NCBI GenBank assembly: GCA_964494505.1
Contig: CAZBRO010000003.1
Span: forward strand, 233,722 to 297,721
From: CAIYRG01 sp964494505
Lineage (GTDB): Bacteria; Pseudomonadota; Alphaproteobacteria; Micropepsales; Micropepsaceae
Length of the DNA stretch: 64,000 bases
Reading direction: 5' to 3'
The notes under the pieces were generated by a model. That model had not been told where the DNA came from. It did not search any database and saw only the letters and a program-made list of their open reading frames with translations. Shown piece by piece: positions 8,482 to 17,759 of this stretch. Within the stretch, counting starts at the first letter, position 1. Every line of letters begins with the position of its first letter. Made by a program: the position numbers and the translations under genes.

Positions 8482-10749
8482 CTACGCCCAGCTCAGATCG
8501 TGCTTGGCGAGCGGCACCGAGCGGATGCGTTTTCCCGTCGCGGCAAAGATCGCGTTGCAGATGGCGGGGGCCACCAGCGGCACCACTTCCTCCCCGATGC
8601 CGGAAATCCAGCGGTTCGTCTGGATGAAATGGAGGTTCATGTCGCGCGGCACCTCGGCCATCCTTACCGGCGCGTATTGGTCGTAATTCGTCTGCTCCAC
8701 GGCCGCATTCTTGAACGTGATCTCCTGGTGCAGCACCGGCCCCAAAGCCCAGGCCATCATGCCGCGGATTTGCCGCTCGGCCGCTTCGGGATTGACCAGC
8801 GCGTGGCCGCGGTCGTGCACGATATCCATGCGGTCGACCGTGACTGCCCCTGCCTTGGTCACCGATACGGTGACGCCAAGCGCCACCAGCGCGATGCCGC
8901 GCGGCTCGACGGATTTGCGGTCGTCGATGGCAAAGCCCATGCCGGTGCCCTTCGGCAGAATGCGTCCGGCGCCCGACTTTTCCCGCACCGTGTCGAGCGC
9001 CATCAGCCAGTCGGCTTTGGCGTTGTCCTCGAAGGATTGAGGCTTCGCCGCATTCAGCAGCGCGTGCCGGTATTGCAGCGGATCGCGCCCCGCCGCATGC
9101 GCCATCTCGTCCACGAAGCTTTCGAGATAGAACACGTTGGCGTAGGTGCCTGTGGAGCGCCAGGTCGAGCACGGCACCCACGTCTTCATCGTATTCACCT
9201 CGACGCGCAAATTCGGCGTGCCGTAGGGGAAGAGGTGGAATCCTCGCAGCAATTGATGCGCCATCTGCGCCTTGTGCGGACCATAGGTGATGAGCGGCGT
9301 GCCTTCGAGCGCATCGTTGCCGGCGACCTTGATCCAGATCGCGAGCGGCATTCCGTCCGGCCCTAGCGCGGCGCGCAATCGGGCCACACCCATGGGATGA
9401 AACGCGTTGACATGGGCGAGGTCCTCCTCGCGCGTCCACAGCACTTTCACGGGGCGGCCGTTCAACGCCTTGGCAACCGCTACGGCCTGCTCCAATTCGC
9501 CATGCGCGCCGCCGCGGCCGAAGCCGCCGCCCTGGAAGCAATTGTGCACGAACACCTGATCGGTCGAGAGCCCAGCGACCTTGGCCGCGATTCCGGTCGC
9601 ATGATCGGGGAATTGGGTGCCGAGCCAGATTTCGGCGCGCGCGTCCGTCACCTGCGCGGTGCAGTTGGGCGGTTCGAGCTGCGCGTGTGCCTGATGCGGC
9701 AGTTCGTATTCAGCCTCGACGATCTTCGCCGCACCCCGAAATGCCGCTTCGACATCGCCTTGATCGACCGCCGTGGGACCCTGCCGATCCAGCTTGGAAC
9801 GGTAGAGCGCGAGAAGATCGCTGGTACCCTGTTTCGCGTTCGGGCCTGCGTCCCAAACCACCGGGAGCTTGTCGAGCGCCGTCTTCGCGCGCCACCAGGT
9901 ATCGGCGACGACCGCGATGCCGCTTTGCGCGCCGATGCCCTCCATCGGCACCGCGGCGATCACGCCCGGCATGGCGCGGATCGCGTCGAAATTGAAGCTC
10001 TTGAGCGTGCCGCCATAGGACGGCGATTGCTTGGTGGCCGCGTGGACCATGCCGGGCAGGCGCACATCGATGCCGTACACAGCTTGGGCACGGGACTTCA
10101 CCTCGACGTCGAAGCGCCGCACGCGCCGGCCGATCAGCGTGTATTGCTGCGGCGTCTTGATCGCGGGTTCCTTGTCCAGCTTGATGACCGCGGCCTTCGC
10201 TGCGACCTCGCCATAGCGCAGCGTGCGCCCGGTTGGCCGATGCGTGAGCACGCTGTTCTTCGCATCGACCTCGCCGGCCGGAACGCCCCAGACCTGCGCC
10301 GCCGCAGCCTTCAGCCGCTCGCGCGCCGATGCGCCCGCCTGCTGATAGAGCACACGCCCCAGCCGCACCGAGCTGCTCGCCTCCGTGTGCAGATGATCGT
10401 AGAGATTGTGCTCTTTCACGTGGCGGTTGGGCTCAGCATACACCGATTGCACCTTCGACCACTCGCATTCCAGCTCTTCGCAGATCATCATCGGGTTGGA
10501 CGTCAGCACGCCTTGGCCCAAATCCGATTGATTGACGCGGATCAGTACGCGGTCGTCGGGCGCAATCACGATCCAGGGATTGACCTCGACCCCGCCCTCG
10601 ACAGGGGGCAGCCAGGGACGCGCGTTCACATTGTTTCCCGCGGCCGTCTCCGCGGCTTGCGCGCCGGGTAGATAAAGGGAAAGCGCCATGCCGCCGCCCA
10701 CCGCAGCGGTGGCGACGAGGAATTCGCGGCGGTCGAGCTCGTTGGTCAT
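8482..10749 (-). CDS. iorB: molybdopterin-binding subunit of an isoquinoline 1-oxidoreductase/aldehyde dehydrogenase type hydroxylase
   Basis: 755 residues when started at the ATG at 10749, which has a GAGGG ribosome site and lies 10 nt after the iorA stop; a longer frame reading back into iorA is not needed. It begins with a twin-arginine signal, RREFLVATAAVGGG, so the folded cofactor-loaded complex is probably exported with iorA. The two-part xanthine-dehydrogenase-family fold is present, including a FQGGGFGRGG molybdopterin stretch and the C-terminal GIGEEVVPLVAPAICNAIF segment. Enzymes of this IorB type hydroxylate N-heterocycles or oxidise aldehydes using water as the oxygen source and pass electrons to the 2Fe-2S subunit. 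The true substrate cannot be read from sequence. Confidence 0.9.
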   Translation of the reverse strand: MTNELDRREFLVATAAVGGGMALSLYLPGAQAAETAAGNNVNARPWLPPVEGGVEVNPWIVIAPDDRVLIRVNQSDLGQGVLTSNPMMICEELECEWSKVQSVYAEPNRHVKEHNLYDHLHTEASSSVRLGRVLYQQAGASARERLKAAAAQVWGVPAGEVDAKNSVLTHRPTGRTLRYGEVAAKAAVIKLDKEPAIKTPQQYTLIGRRVRRFDVEVKSRAQAVYGIDVRLPGMVHAATKQSPSYGGTLKSFNFDAIRAMPGVIAAVPMEGIGAQSGIAVVADTWWRAKTALDKLPVVWDAGPNAKQGTSDLLALYRSKLDRQGPTAVDQGDVEAAFRGAAKIVEAEYELPHQAHAQLEPPNCTAQVTDARAEIWLGTQFPDHATGIAAKVAGLSTDQVFVHNCFQGGGFGRGGAHGELEQAVAVAKALNGRPVKVLWTREEDLAHVNAFHPMGVARLRAALGPDGMPLAIWIKVAGNDALEGTPLITYGPHKAQMAHQLLRGFHLFPYGTPNLRVEVNTMKTWVPCSTWRSTGTYANVFYLESFVDEMAHAAGRDPLQYRHALLNAAKPQSFEDNAKADWLMALDTVREKSGAGRILPKGTGMGFAIDDRKSVEPRGIALVALGVTVSVTKAGAVTVDRMDIVHDRGHALVNPEAAERQIRGMMAWALGPVLHQEITFKNAAVEQTNYDQYAPVRMAEVPRDMNLHFIQTNRWISGIGEEVVPLVAPAICNAIFAATGKRIRSVPLAKHDLSWA

Positions 10750-10759
10750 GTCCGCCCCC

Positions 10760-11218
10760 TCAGCCTTTGGCCATCGCGGCTTGCGCCTTGCGGATGGCGG
10801 CGCGGATCTCGGCATAGGTCCCGCAGCGGCAGATGTTCGTCATCGCGCGGTCGATATCGGCGTCCGTCGGATTGGGTGTGCGCTTCAAAAGCGCGGTCGC
10901 CGTCATAATCTGGCCTGCCTGGCAATAACCGCATTGCGGCACCTGTTCCTCGATCCAGGCCGCGACAAGGGGATGATTCCTGTCCGCTGCGATGGCTTCG
11001 ATGGTGGTGATCTCACGTCCTGCCAGCGCCGATGCCTTGACTGAGCAGGAGCGCATCGGCTGGCCGTCCACATGCACCGTGCAGGCCCCGCATAGCGCCG
11101 CACCGCAGCCGAATTTTGTGCCGGTCATCCCCAGAGTATCGCGCAACACCCAGAGCAGCGGCGTATCGGCTTCGGCGTCCACCTGGACCGTCCTGCCGTT
11201 CACGTTCAGCGCGAACAT
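10760..11218 (-). CDS. iorA: 2Fe-2S subunit of the same molybdenum hydroxylase
   Basis: 152 residues from the ATG at 11218, chosen because AGGAGG sits 5 nt upstream; an upstream in-frame start at 11308 has no such site. The N-terminal plant-type 2Fe-2S motif (FGCGAALCGACTVHVDG) is followed by the C-terminal helical 2Fe-2S motif (CGYCQAGQI and CRCGTY), the order found in all small subunits of the xanthine dehydrogenase family. It moves electrons from the molybdenum centre of iorB, encoded 10 nt downstream, to an outside acceptor. No FAD subunit gene is adjacent, as is usual for two-subunit Ior enzymes that use a cytochrome as acceptor. Confidence 0.92.
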   Translation of the reverse strand: MFALNVNGRTVQVDAEADTPLLWVLRDTLGMTGTKFGCGAALCGACTVHVDGQPMRSCSVKASALAGREITTIEAIAADRNHPLVAAWIEEQVPQCGYCQAGQIMTATALLKRTPNPTDADIDRAMTNICRCGTYAEIRAAIRKAQAAMAKG

Positions 11219-11354
11219 CGCCGCCTCCTGACCATGGAGCCTCGAAAACCGAAGAGTACCCCAAGGGGCCTCTCGGGCGAAAGGCGGGGCGTTTACCGAT
11301 TCGCCCATAACCGGCTACCATCGGTCCTGGATAGGGAAAGCAGGGCAGGGGGAG

Positions 11355-12350
11355 ATGGCTGAAACGCGAGTCACAAGACGGCGGGTCAATCTCGGGCTCG
11401 CCGCAACCGGCGCTGCGGCGATCATCGCGAGTCGCGCGCGGGCAGCGGAGTTCACTCTCAGCCACAACCACAATCTCCCCGTGGAGAGCCCGCTGCACAA
11501 ACGCGCGGTCGAAATGTGGGCGGCCGTCAAAGCCGAGACCCAAGGCCGGGTCGACGTGCAGATCACCCGAGGCGATGCGGGTTTAGATAAATTGGTCGGC
11601 GGCGGCCTCGCCTTCATGACGCTGGCCGGCAACGGCCTCTCCTCGCTCGTCCCTGCGGCCGACGTGCAGGCGACCCCTTACGGCTTCCGCAATCCCGCGC
11701 AGGTCTACGCGGCGCTCGACGGCGACCTCGGCGCGTATCTGCGCGAGGAAATCCGCACCAAGGGCCTCTATGCCGTTCCGGGCGGCTGCTTCGAAAACGG
11801 GATGCACCAGATCACATCCACGAATCGGCCGATCCGCACAGCGGCCGATTTTCAGGGGTTGAAAATTCGCGTGCCCGGTTCGCCCGAATATCAGAGCTTC
11901 TTCAAATCGCTCGGCGCCGACGTCCACACGATGAATCTCACCAAGACCTATGACGGGCTGAAGAGCGGCCTTGTCGAAGCACAGGACGACCCCTGGGATG
12001 TCGTCGAACTCTTCAAACTTTACGAATTCCAGAAATATGCGAGCGTCACCGAACACTCCTGGTCGGGCTACAACATGCTGGCGAGCCTCAAGGTCTGGCA
12101 GAGCCTGCCGGCGGATATGCAGCATGTGATCGAGACCAACACCCAGAAATTCGCCAAGCTCCAGCGGGCCGACACGGACGCGCTCAATCTCGATTTGCGG
12201 GCCGGCCTTGCCAAGAGCGGCATGATCTTCAACGACGTCGACAAGGCGTCGTTCCACCCGGCGCTTTCCGCCTTCTACCCCCGTTGGAAAGCCCATATCG
12301 GCCAGCGTGCCTGGGACCTCCTCGAGGCCCAGGTGGGACGGCTGGGTTAG
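11355..12350 (+). CDS. TRAP transporter substrate-binding protein (DctP family), orphan
   Basis: 331 residues with a signal sequence that has an RRR start (TRRRVNLGLAATGAAAIIAS), probably Tat-exported. The body matches DctP-type binding proteins: ATPYGFRNPAQVYAALDG, the ligand-carboxylate Arg segment LKIRVPGSPEYQSFFKSLGA, and a QDDPWDVV segment in place of the usual E-N-P. Such proteins deliver organic acids to a DctQ/DctM membrane pair in the inner membrane. No dctQ or dctM lies in the window, so it either works with a permease encoded elsewhere or has another role. GGGGGAG lies just before the ATG. Confidence 0.88.
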   Translation: MAETRVTRRRVNLGLAATGAAAIIASRARAAEFTLSHNHNLPVESPLHKRAVEMWAAVKAETQGRVDVQITRGDAGLDKLVGGGLAFMTLAGNGLSSLVPAADVQATPYGFRNPAQVYAALDGDLGAYLREEIRTKGLYAVPGGCFENGMHQITSTNRPIRTAADFQGLKIRVPGSPEYQSFFKSLGADVHTMNLTKTYDGLKSGLVEAQDDPWDVVELFKLYEFQKYASVTEHSWSGYNMLASLKVWQSLPADMQHVIETNTQKFAKLQRADTDALNLDLRAGLAKSGMIFNDVDKASFHPALSAFYPRWKAHIGQRAWDLLEAQVGRLG

Positions 12351-12384
12351 CGTTTCTTGCCCGCCCGAGAAAGGGAGTTGCCTC

Positions 12385-13017
12385 TTGAACGATCAAACCG
12401 CTACACGGAAGGGGTTCCGTACTCCTTCGCGGTCCGCCCGCCTGATCTCCGGTCTTAAGGGAAGCCATCGTTTGAAAGAGGAGTTGCAGTTCCTTCGGGG
12501 TCTGGTCGCGAACCCGCGTTCCGTCGGCGCTGTGGCGCCGTCCAGTCCGTTTCTGGCGCGCGCCGTTGCCGCGCAGATGGACTTGAAGCTCACCGGCCCC
12601 ATTCTGGAGCTAGGCCCCGGTACCGGCGCCATCACGCGGGAAATCCTGAACCGGGGCATTTCCCCGAGCCGGCTGACGGTGATCGAATACGACCCGGAAT
12701 TCGCCAAGGAAATCGCGGCCCGATTTTCCGGCGTCAATGTGATCGTCGGAGATGCGTTCAATCTGGAACCCCTGATAAACGGGGCCCAATTCGCCGCCGT
12801 GGTCTCCGGAATTCCGCTCCTGAATTTCACTCCCGAAAAGCGCGAGACGCTCGTCCGGTCGTCCTTGGAACGGCTGAAGCCCGGCGGCCCCATGATCCAG
12901 TTTTCCTATGGTTTCACCGCGCCTGTGCAGGCGCCGGCCGGGGCGACGGTGCGTCAGGCGGCTTTCATCTGGCGGAATATTCCCCCGGCGAGGGTGTGGG
13001 TCTACCGCCGGACGTGA
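12385..13017 (+). CDS. pmtA: PmtA-like phospholipid N-methyltransferase (class I SAM-dependent)
   Basis: 210 residues if started at the TTG at 12385, which has GGGAG 7 nt upstream; an ATG at 12307 would lie inside dctP and add a poorly conserved lead. The SAM-binding motif I is ILELGPGTGAIT, followed by the acidic strand end VIEYDPEF and a late hydrophobic VVSGIPLLNF. The RSVGAVAPSSPFLARAVAA segment before motif I is typical of PmtA and its relatives, which methylate phosphatidylethanolamine to phosphatidylcholine at the membrane surface. pssA and psd, which make the substrate, are directly beside it in convergent orientation, which strengthens the call. A less specific rRNA-adenine-like methyltransferase name is the alternative. 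Confidence 0.8.
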   Translation: MNDQTATRKGFRTPSRSARLISGLKGSHRLKEELQFLRGLVANPRSVGAVAPSSPFLARAVAAQMDLKLTGPILELGPGTGAITREILNRGISPSRLTVIEYDPEFAKEIAARFSGVNVIVGDAFNLEPLINGAQFAAVVSGIPLLNFTPEKRETLVRSSLERLKPGGPMIQFSYGFTAPVQAPAGATVRQAAFIWRNIPPARVWVYRRT

Positions 13018-13039
13018 GCCTTGATCCCCGGCTTGCGCC

Positions 13040-13861
13040 TCAGTCCGTGTCTTCGGGCGGGGTCGCTGCGGAATAGATCGGCTGGGGCTCGGGCTCCTCG
13101 TCCTTGGCGAGCAAGGCGCGAATCGCGAACGGAATGATGCCGATATAGATCAGCAGCCCCGCGATCAGTGTCGCCCAGGGAACGTAGATGCCGAGCGGAA
13201 TCAGCGCGCCCACCGCGGCGACGGAGGCGATTCGCGTCTGACGATCCAGCCGCGTGTATTTGAGAGCGGGCGTCGGCACGCGGCTGACCATGAGGGCGGA
13301 GGTGATCGCAACCAGGGTCAGGCAGAACATCGGATCGTGGAATATTTCGCGCCCGAATTCAAAGCTCAGCAGCAAAGGCAGCAACAGCACGCCCGCCGCA
13401 CCCGGTGTCGGCAGCCCCGTGAAATAGGGATGGGATTGGGTCGCGCCTTCGTCGCGCGAACTCTCGACGTTGAATCGGGCCAGCCTTATGGCGCTGCAGG
13501 CACAGAAGATCACCGCGGCGATCCAGCCGGCCGTGCCCATCTCCGCAAGGCTCCAGGAATAGACCACCACTGCAGGCGCGATGCCGAAGCTCACCACGTC
13601 GGCAAGCGAATCGAGCTGCGCTCCGAACCGGCTGTCGGCTCCGAGCAGGCGTGCCGCCTGACCGTCCAGCATGTCGAATATCATCGCGAGGAAGATCGCG
13701 GCGACCGCCATCTTCCAATCCTGGATCAGAGCAAACCGGATGGCCGTAGCGCCTGCGCCGAGCCCCAACAAGGTAAGCGCACTCGGAACGATCCTGGCGA
13801 TCGAAATATCTTCCAGGTGATCCGAAGCCCATTGCCTCGCAGACAATCTTTCGCGAGCCAT
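13040..13861 (-). CDS. pssA: CDP-diacylglycerol-serine O-phosphatidyltransferase
   Basis: 273-residue polytopic inner-membrane enzyme with several hydrophobic segments. The CDP-alcohol phosphatidyltransferase signature D-x2-DG-x2-AR-x8-G-x3-D-x3-D is complete within DMLDGQAARLLG and the following RFGAQLDSLAD. It makes phosphatidylserine from CDP-diacylglycerol and serine, the step before Psd. The C-terminal tail after the last membrane helix is acidic and Pro-rich (EEPEPQPIYSAATPPEDTD), probably cytosolic. It starts 5 nt after the psd stop, so the two are co-transcribed. Length and gene order match other alphaproteobacteria. Confidence 0.95.
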   Translation of the reverse strand: MARERLSARQWASDHLEDISIARIVPSALTLLGLGAGATAIRFALIQDWKMAVAAIFLAMIFDMLDGQAARLLGADSRFGAQLDSLADVVSFGIAPAVVVYSWSLAEMGTAGWIAAVIFCACSAIRLARFNVESSRDEGATQSHPYFTGLPTPGAAGVLLLPLLLSFEFGREIFHDPMFCLTLVAITSALMVSRVPTPALKYTRLDRQTRIASVAAVGALIPLGIYVPWATLIAGLLIYIGIIPFAIRALLAKDEEPEPQPIYSAATPPEDTD

Positions 13862-13866
13862 CGCGC

Positions 13867-14562
13867 TTACTTCCCCTCGTTCAACGCCGCCAGAACGGTC
13901 TCGCCTGCTTTCACGTGCTGATTGGGTGAAACCAGCACCTTTGCCCCAGGGGGCAAATACAGATCGAGCCGGCTGCCGAACCGGATTATGCCGAAGCGTT
14001 CGCCCCGGCGGACTGTGTCATTCACACTAATGTCGCATTTTATACGGCGCGCGACCAGCCCGGCGATTTGGACCACGACCAGGTCGCCTACTTCGCCAGC
14101 CGCCTCGTTCCGGAGCCGGATCGACATCCGTTCATTGTGCTCGCTGGCTTTATCGAAGGAGGCGTTAAAAAAGCGCCCCTTCCGGTAGTTCATCGCAACC
14201 ACGCGGCCGTCCATGGGGTTCCGGTTCACATGGACGCTGAACACGTCCATGAAGACGCTGAGCCGAACCCTGGGCTCGGGCCCCATGCCGAGTTCGGCAG
14301 GGGGTGCTGCGAGCACGATGGGCAGCAGCTTGCCGTCCGCCGGACTCACGACCAGGCCCGCGCCCTTGGGAATTATCCTCTCGGGATCGCGGAAAAACGC
14401 CACGCACCAGACCGTGAACGGTGCAAAGACCCAGCCAAGCCAAGGCGATATGAGGAAGAACAGCACGTTCAGCGCGAGAAAGATTGCGATGAACCGCCAT
14501 CCTTCGCGATGGATTGGAATGCGCATTCGCGATCCGATGGCGCGGATGTTCGAGCTTGGCAA
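13867..14562 (-). CDS. psd: phosphatidylserine decarboxylase (short proteobacterial type)
   Basis: 231 residues, counted from a TTG at 14562; an ATG at 14526 would give 219 residues and has only a weak GGA site. The longer form keeps the short lead before IPIHREGW that the family usually has. Two membrane segments lie near the N terminus, followed by FFRDPERIIPKGAGLVVSPADG and FMDVFSVHVNRNPMDG. Near the C terminus, FGSRLDLYLP holds the Gly-Ser pair where the proenzyme cuts itself to form the pyruvoyl cofactor. The product is phosphatidylethanolamine, the substrate of the nearby pmtA. It is the first gene of a psd-pssA pair. Function is secure; the start is not. Confidence 0.93.
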   Translation of the reverse strand: MPSSNIRAIGSRMRIPIHREGWRFIAIFLALNVLFFLISPWLGWVFAPFTVWCVAFFRDPERIIPKGAGLVVSPADGKLLPIVLAAPPAELGMGPEPRVRLSVFMDVFSVHVNRNPMDGRVVAMNYRKGRFFNASFDKASEHNERMSIRLRNEAAGEVGDLVVVQIAGLVARRIKCDISVNDTVRRGERFGIIRFGSRLDLYLPPGAKVLVSPNQHVKAGETVLAALNEGK

Positions 14563-14583
14563 GGTGGGATTTCGCCGCGCCGC

Positions 14584-15762
14584 TTACGCGGTCGTGGGAA
14601 AAATACCCAGGTAATTCTCCGCAAGGGCTGAAGCGGCCGCGCGCGACCCCGCCAGTGCTTCGAACCCGGCCTTCTGCATGCGGCCCTCGAAAGGGTCGTT
14701 GCCGAGACGGTGGGTCAGTCCCGTCAGCCACCACGAAAACCGCACCGCCTGCCACGCCCGCCGCAACGCCGTCGTGGAATAGGCATCGAGCGGACCATCA
14801 TCGCCGCCGCGATAATGCGCCGCGAATGCCGCGGCGAGCAGGCCCGCATCCGAGGCGGCGAGATTGAGCCCCTTGGCGCCCGTCGGCGGCATGATGTGGG
14901 CGGCATCGCCGGCCAGGAACAGGCGGCCGAAGCGCATCGGTTCGGCGACGAAGCTGCGCAATGGCGCGATGCTTTTCTCCTCCGACTCGCCGGTGACCAG
15001 CCGCTCGGCGGCGTCCGGCGGAATGCGGCGTCGAAGCTCGCCCCAGAAGCGGTCATCCGGCCACTCCTCGACGCGGTCCGTCAATCCGACTTGCACGTAA
15101 TAGCGGCTCCGCGTCCTCGACCGCATGCTGCAAAGCGCAAACCCCCGCCTATGCCGCGCATAGATCAATTCATCGGCCACCGGCGGTGTCTTCGACAGGA
15201 CGCCCAGCCAGCCGAAGGGTACCACCCGTTCGAAATTGCGGATTGCGCCTTCCGGAATGCTGGTCCGGCTGACGCCGTGAAAGCCGTCGCAGCCGGCAAC
15301 GAAGTCGCACACCACCTCGTGGCGTACGCCGTTCTCCCGGTAGGTGACGTAGGCGTGCCCCCCGCCGGTCAATCGATGCAGAGCGATATCTTCGGCGCGG
15401 AATACGATGTTGCCGTTCAGCGCGAGCCGGAGCGCATTAAGGTCTTTGGTTATTTCGGTCTGGCCATAGACGGTGACCACGTCGCCCGCGAGCGCCTTCA
15501 GGTCGACGCGTATCGTCTTGCCGTCGAAGGCCAGGTGGAATCCGTCATGCCGGAGCCCCTCGTCGTCCAGCCGCGCCGCCGCGCCCGCGCTTCTCAAAAG
15601 CTTGACCGTGCCCGGTTCGAGTACGCCCGCGCGGATGCGGGCCTCGACATGGGCGCGGCTGCGCTTTTCCAGCACGATAGACTCGATGCCATCCAAATGA
15701 AGGAACTGGGACAGGAGAAGCCCCGCCGGTCCGCCGCCGATAATGGCAATCTGTGTGCGCAA
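14584..15762 (-). CDS. pobA: 4-hydroxybenzoate 3-monooxygenase
   Basis: 392 residues, close to the 394 of Pseudomonas PobA. It hydroxylates 4-hydroxybenzoate to protocatechuate with FAD, NAD(P)H and oxygen in the cytoplasm. All flavin motifs are in place: the N-terminal IIGGGPAGLLLSQFL dinucleotide fold, the AGCDGFHGVSR double-function motif near the middle, and LAGDAAHIMPPTGAKGLNLA that contacts the flavin ribityl chain. The VLEKRSRAHVEARIRAGVLEPG stretch of the family follows the first fold. No protocatechuate-cleavage (pca) genes are in the window, and no PobR regulator is adjacent, so the ring-cleavage genes must be elsewhere. It lies 22 nt beyond psd on the same strand. Confidence 0.93.
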   Translation of the reverse strand: MRTQIAIIGGGPAGLLLSQFLHLDGIESIVLEKRSRAHVEARIRAGVLEPGTVKLLRSAGAAARLDDEGLRHDGFHLAFDGKTIRVDLKALAGDVVTVYGQTEITKDLNALRLALNGNIVFRAEDIALHRLTGGGHAYVTYRENGVRHEVVCDFVAGCDGFHGVSRTSIPEGAIRNFERVVPFGWLGVLSKTPPVADELIYARHRRGFALCSMRSRTRSRYYVQVGLTDRVEEWPDDRFWGELRRRIPPDAAERLVTGESEEKSIAPLRSFVAEPMRFGRLFLAGDAAHIMPPTGAKGLNLAASDAGLLAAAFAAHYRGGDDGPLDAYSTTALRRAWQAVRFSWWLTGLTHRLGNDPFEGRMQKAGFEALAGSRAAASALAENYLGIFPTTA

Positions 15763-15909
15763 GACGGGCCATGTTCCGGGCTTTCCGGATCATCATTCCC
15801 GCACCCGGGAGCAACATTCAATACGAAGAGGCGGGCAGCTTGCTTCGTTTGGACCAAGCTGCAAATCTGCGCCAAACGCCCCTGCGGCGCGGGAGGATCA
15901 GGGCCGACC

Positions 15910-16887
15910 ATGCGGATAGACCGGCGCGATGTTATGCGGTTGCTCGGCTCGGCAGTGGCCGCCGGGCTGCCGGGCCGCGCGCTCGCCCAGCCTTTGCGGA
16001 CAATCCGCGTCGGCAAGGCGATCGATTCGTCCTTTCCGTTTTCGGGTCTGGATCTCGGCGTCGCTCAAGGCATCTTCAAGGCGAATGGTCTTGCTCTCGA
16101 GATCTCCACCTTCCCCGGCGACGGGCGGCTGCAGCAGGCGCTCGCGGCCGGCTCGGTCGATTTCGGCTTCGGCTCAGGTCCGGGGATGGGCTATGCCGCC
16201 AAGGGCGTACCCGCGCACGCGGTTGCGGTCATCGCCAATCGCCCGGCCAACATGGCGCTGTTTGTCGGCAAGGCGAGCCATGTCACCAAGGTCGACGACC
16301 TGAAAGGCAAGCGCATCGGCGTTTCGACGGCGGGCTCGCTGACCGATTGGCTTGCGCGCAACATCGCCGCCTCGAAAAAATGGAAGCCCACCGACATCGA
16401 AGTCGTGCCGATGGGCGAGGTTCGCACGCGCCTTGCCGCCATGCGCTCGGGCGAGTTGGCGGGGCTCGTCACCTCCGTGCAGCAGGCCTACCAGCTTCAG
16501 AACAGCGGCCAGGGCACGCTTCTGATGACCTTCGGCGAAGTGGTGCCGTTCTTTCACAATCACGTCGTGTTCGCGCGCGACGCCCTCATCGATAAGGAGC
16601 CCGATTTGGTGCGCCGTTTCCTGAAGGGCTGGTTCACAACCGCCGCCTTCATGCGCGACCATCGGGCCGAAACCGTGAAGTCCATCGCCGCCACCATGAA
16701 ACTGAGCGAGATGGTGGTCGATCAGACTTACCCCATAGAGATCGGCATGCTGTCTTTCGATGGCCAGTTCGATCCCCAGGCGCTGGAAGTCATCCGGCAT
16801 TCGTTGAAGGATTTGGGGATTCTGGATTTCGTGCCGGATGCGGCAAAGCTCTACACGGCCAAATTCGTGCCCGTGAAAATCGGCTGA
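15910..16887 (+). CDS. ABC importer substrate-binding protein, NMT1/TauA/SsuA family
   Basis: 325 residues from the ATG at 15910. The N terminus has a twin-arginine-like signal (RRDVMRLLGSAVAAGL) with cleavage after ALAQ. The mature part has the two-lobed fold of the NMT1 family that binds thiamine precursors, sulfonates, nitrate or small amides in the periplasm: LDLGVAQGIFKANGL, GSVDFGFGSG and DDLKGKRIGVSTAGS. It heads an operon: its TGA overlaps the ATG of the ATPase gene by one base, and two permeases and hydantoinase-like enzymes follow. The ligand is therefore probably a nitrogen-containing ring or amide compound; this is inferred from context only. Confidence 0.9.
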   Translation: MRIDRRDVMRLLGSAVAAGLPGRALAQPLRTIRVGKAIDSSFPFSGLDLGVAQGIFKANGLALEISTFPGDGRLQQALAAGSVDFGFGSGPGMGYAAKGVPAHAVAVIANRPANMALFVGKASHVTKVDDLKGKRIGVSTAGSLTDWLARNIAASKKWKPTDIEVVPMGEVRTRLAAMRSGELAGLVTSVQQAYQLQNSGQGTLLMTFGEVVPFFHNHVVFARDALIDKEPDLVRRFLKGWFTTAAFMRDHRAETVKSIAATMKLSEMVVDQTYPIEIGMLSFDGQFDPQALEVIRHSLKDLGILDFVPDAAKLYTAKFVPVKIG

Positions 16888-17759
16888 TGCGGGTTCAAGA
16901 GGCAGTACCGAGCGTCATGGCGGCTGACGCGGCATCGAGCCGCGAAGGCCTCCCCGCCGCCATTTCCATCCGCGACGTCTCGCAGCGTTATGGCGAACCC
17001 GGTGCGGCGCAGAGCGTGGTTGCGCTCGAAAATATTTCGCTCGACGTGACGCGCGGCGAATTCCTGACGCTGCTTGGCCCGTCGGGCTGCGGCAAGAGCA
17101 CGCTGCTCGGCATCATCGGCGGACTGATCGCGCCGAGCGAAGGGGCGGTCACGGTGGACGGCGCGCCCGTGCGCGGGCCCTTGCCGAATAAGCTCGCTTT
17201 CGTGTTCCAGGAAAGCACGCTCTTCCCCTGGTACACGGTGGCGGAGAATTTCGCCGTCGCGTTCAAATATCGGGGCATCGCGCGGAGCGAATGGCGCGAG
17301 CGGACGAAGACTGCGCTTTCCTCTGTCGGCATGGGCGGGTTCATCGACCATTACCCGAACCAGCTTTCCATCGGCATGCGCCAGCGGGTGAATCTGGCGC
17401 GCGGCATCGCAGCGGGAACGAACATCCTGCTGATGGACGAGCCCTTCGCCGCGTTGGACGAGCAAAGCCGCATGGTGCTGGGGGAAGACTTGTCGGTGTT
17501 GTTGGCGCAAACCGGCAAGACGATCCTGTTCGTGACCCATAGTCTTGCGGAAGCGGTGTTCCTCTCCGACCGTATTGCGCTGATGAGCGCACGGCCCGGC
17601 CGCGTCAAGACGATCATCGAGGTGAACGAGCCGCATCCGCGGCTGCCCCCGTTCATGCTGGAGCCGCGCTTCAGTGAGTTGCGCAACCGGTGCTACGCGG
17701 CGCTGCGCGATGAAATCCGCGCAGCACTGGCCGCGCAATCGGGCGGGGCGGCGTTATGA
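16887..17759 (+). CDS. ABC importer ATPase, SsuB/TauB type
   Basis: 290 residues. Walker A LGPSGCGKSTLLG, Q-loop FVFQESTLFPWYTV, signature LSIGMRQRVNLARG (an LSxGMxQR variant typical of sulfonate, nitrate and taurine importers), Walker B ILLMDEPFAALDE and the switch HSLAEAV are all intact. The WYTV sequence after the Q-loop is the usual permease contact of this subfamily. It powers the two permeases encoded next and works at the inner face of the membrane. It overlaps the preceding gene by 1 nt and the following by 4 nt, so translation is likely coupled. Confidence 0.95.
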   Translation: MRVQEAVPSVMAADAASSREGLPAAISIRDVSQRYGEPGAAQSVVALENISLDVTRGEFLTLLGPSGCGKSTLLGIIGGLIAPSEGAVTVDGAPVRGPLPNKLAFVFQESTLFPWYTVAENFAVAFKYRGIARSEWRERTKTALSSVGMGGFIDHYPNQLSIGMRQRVNLARGIAAGTNILLMDEPFAALDEQSRMVLGEDLSVLLAQTGKTILFVTHSLAEAVFLSDRIALMSARPGRVKTIIEVNEPHPRLPPFMLEPRFSELRNRCYAALRDEIRAALAAQSGGAAL

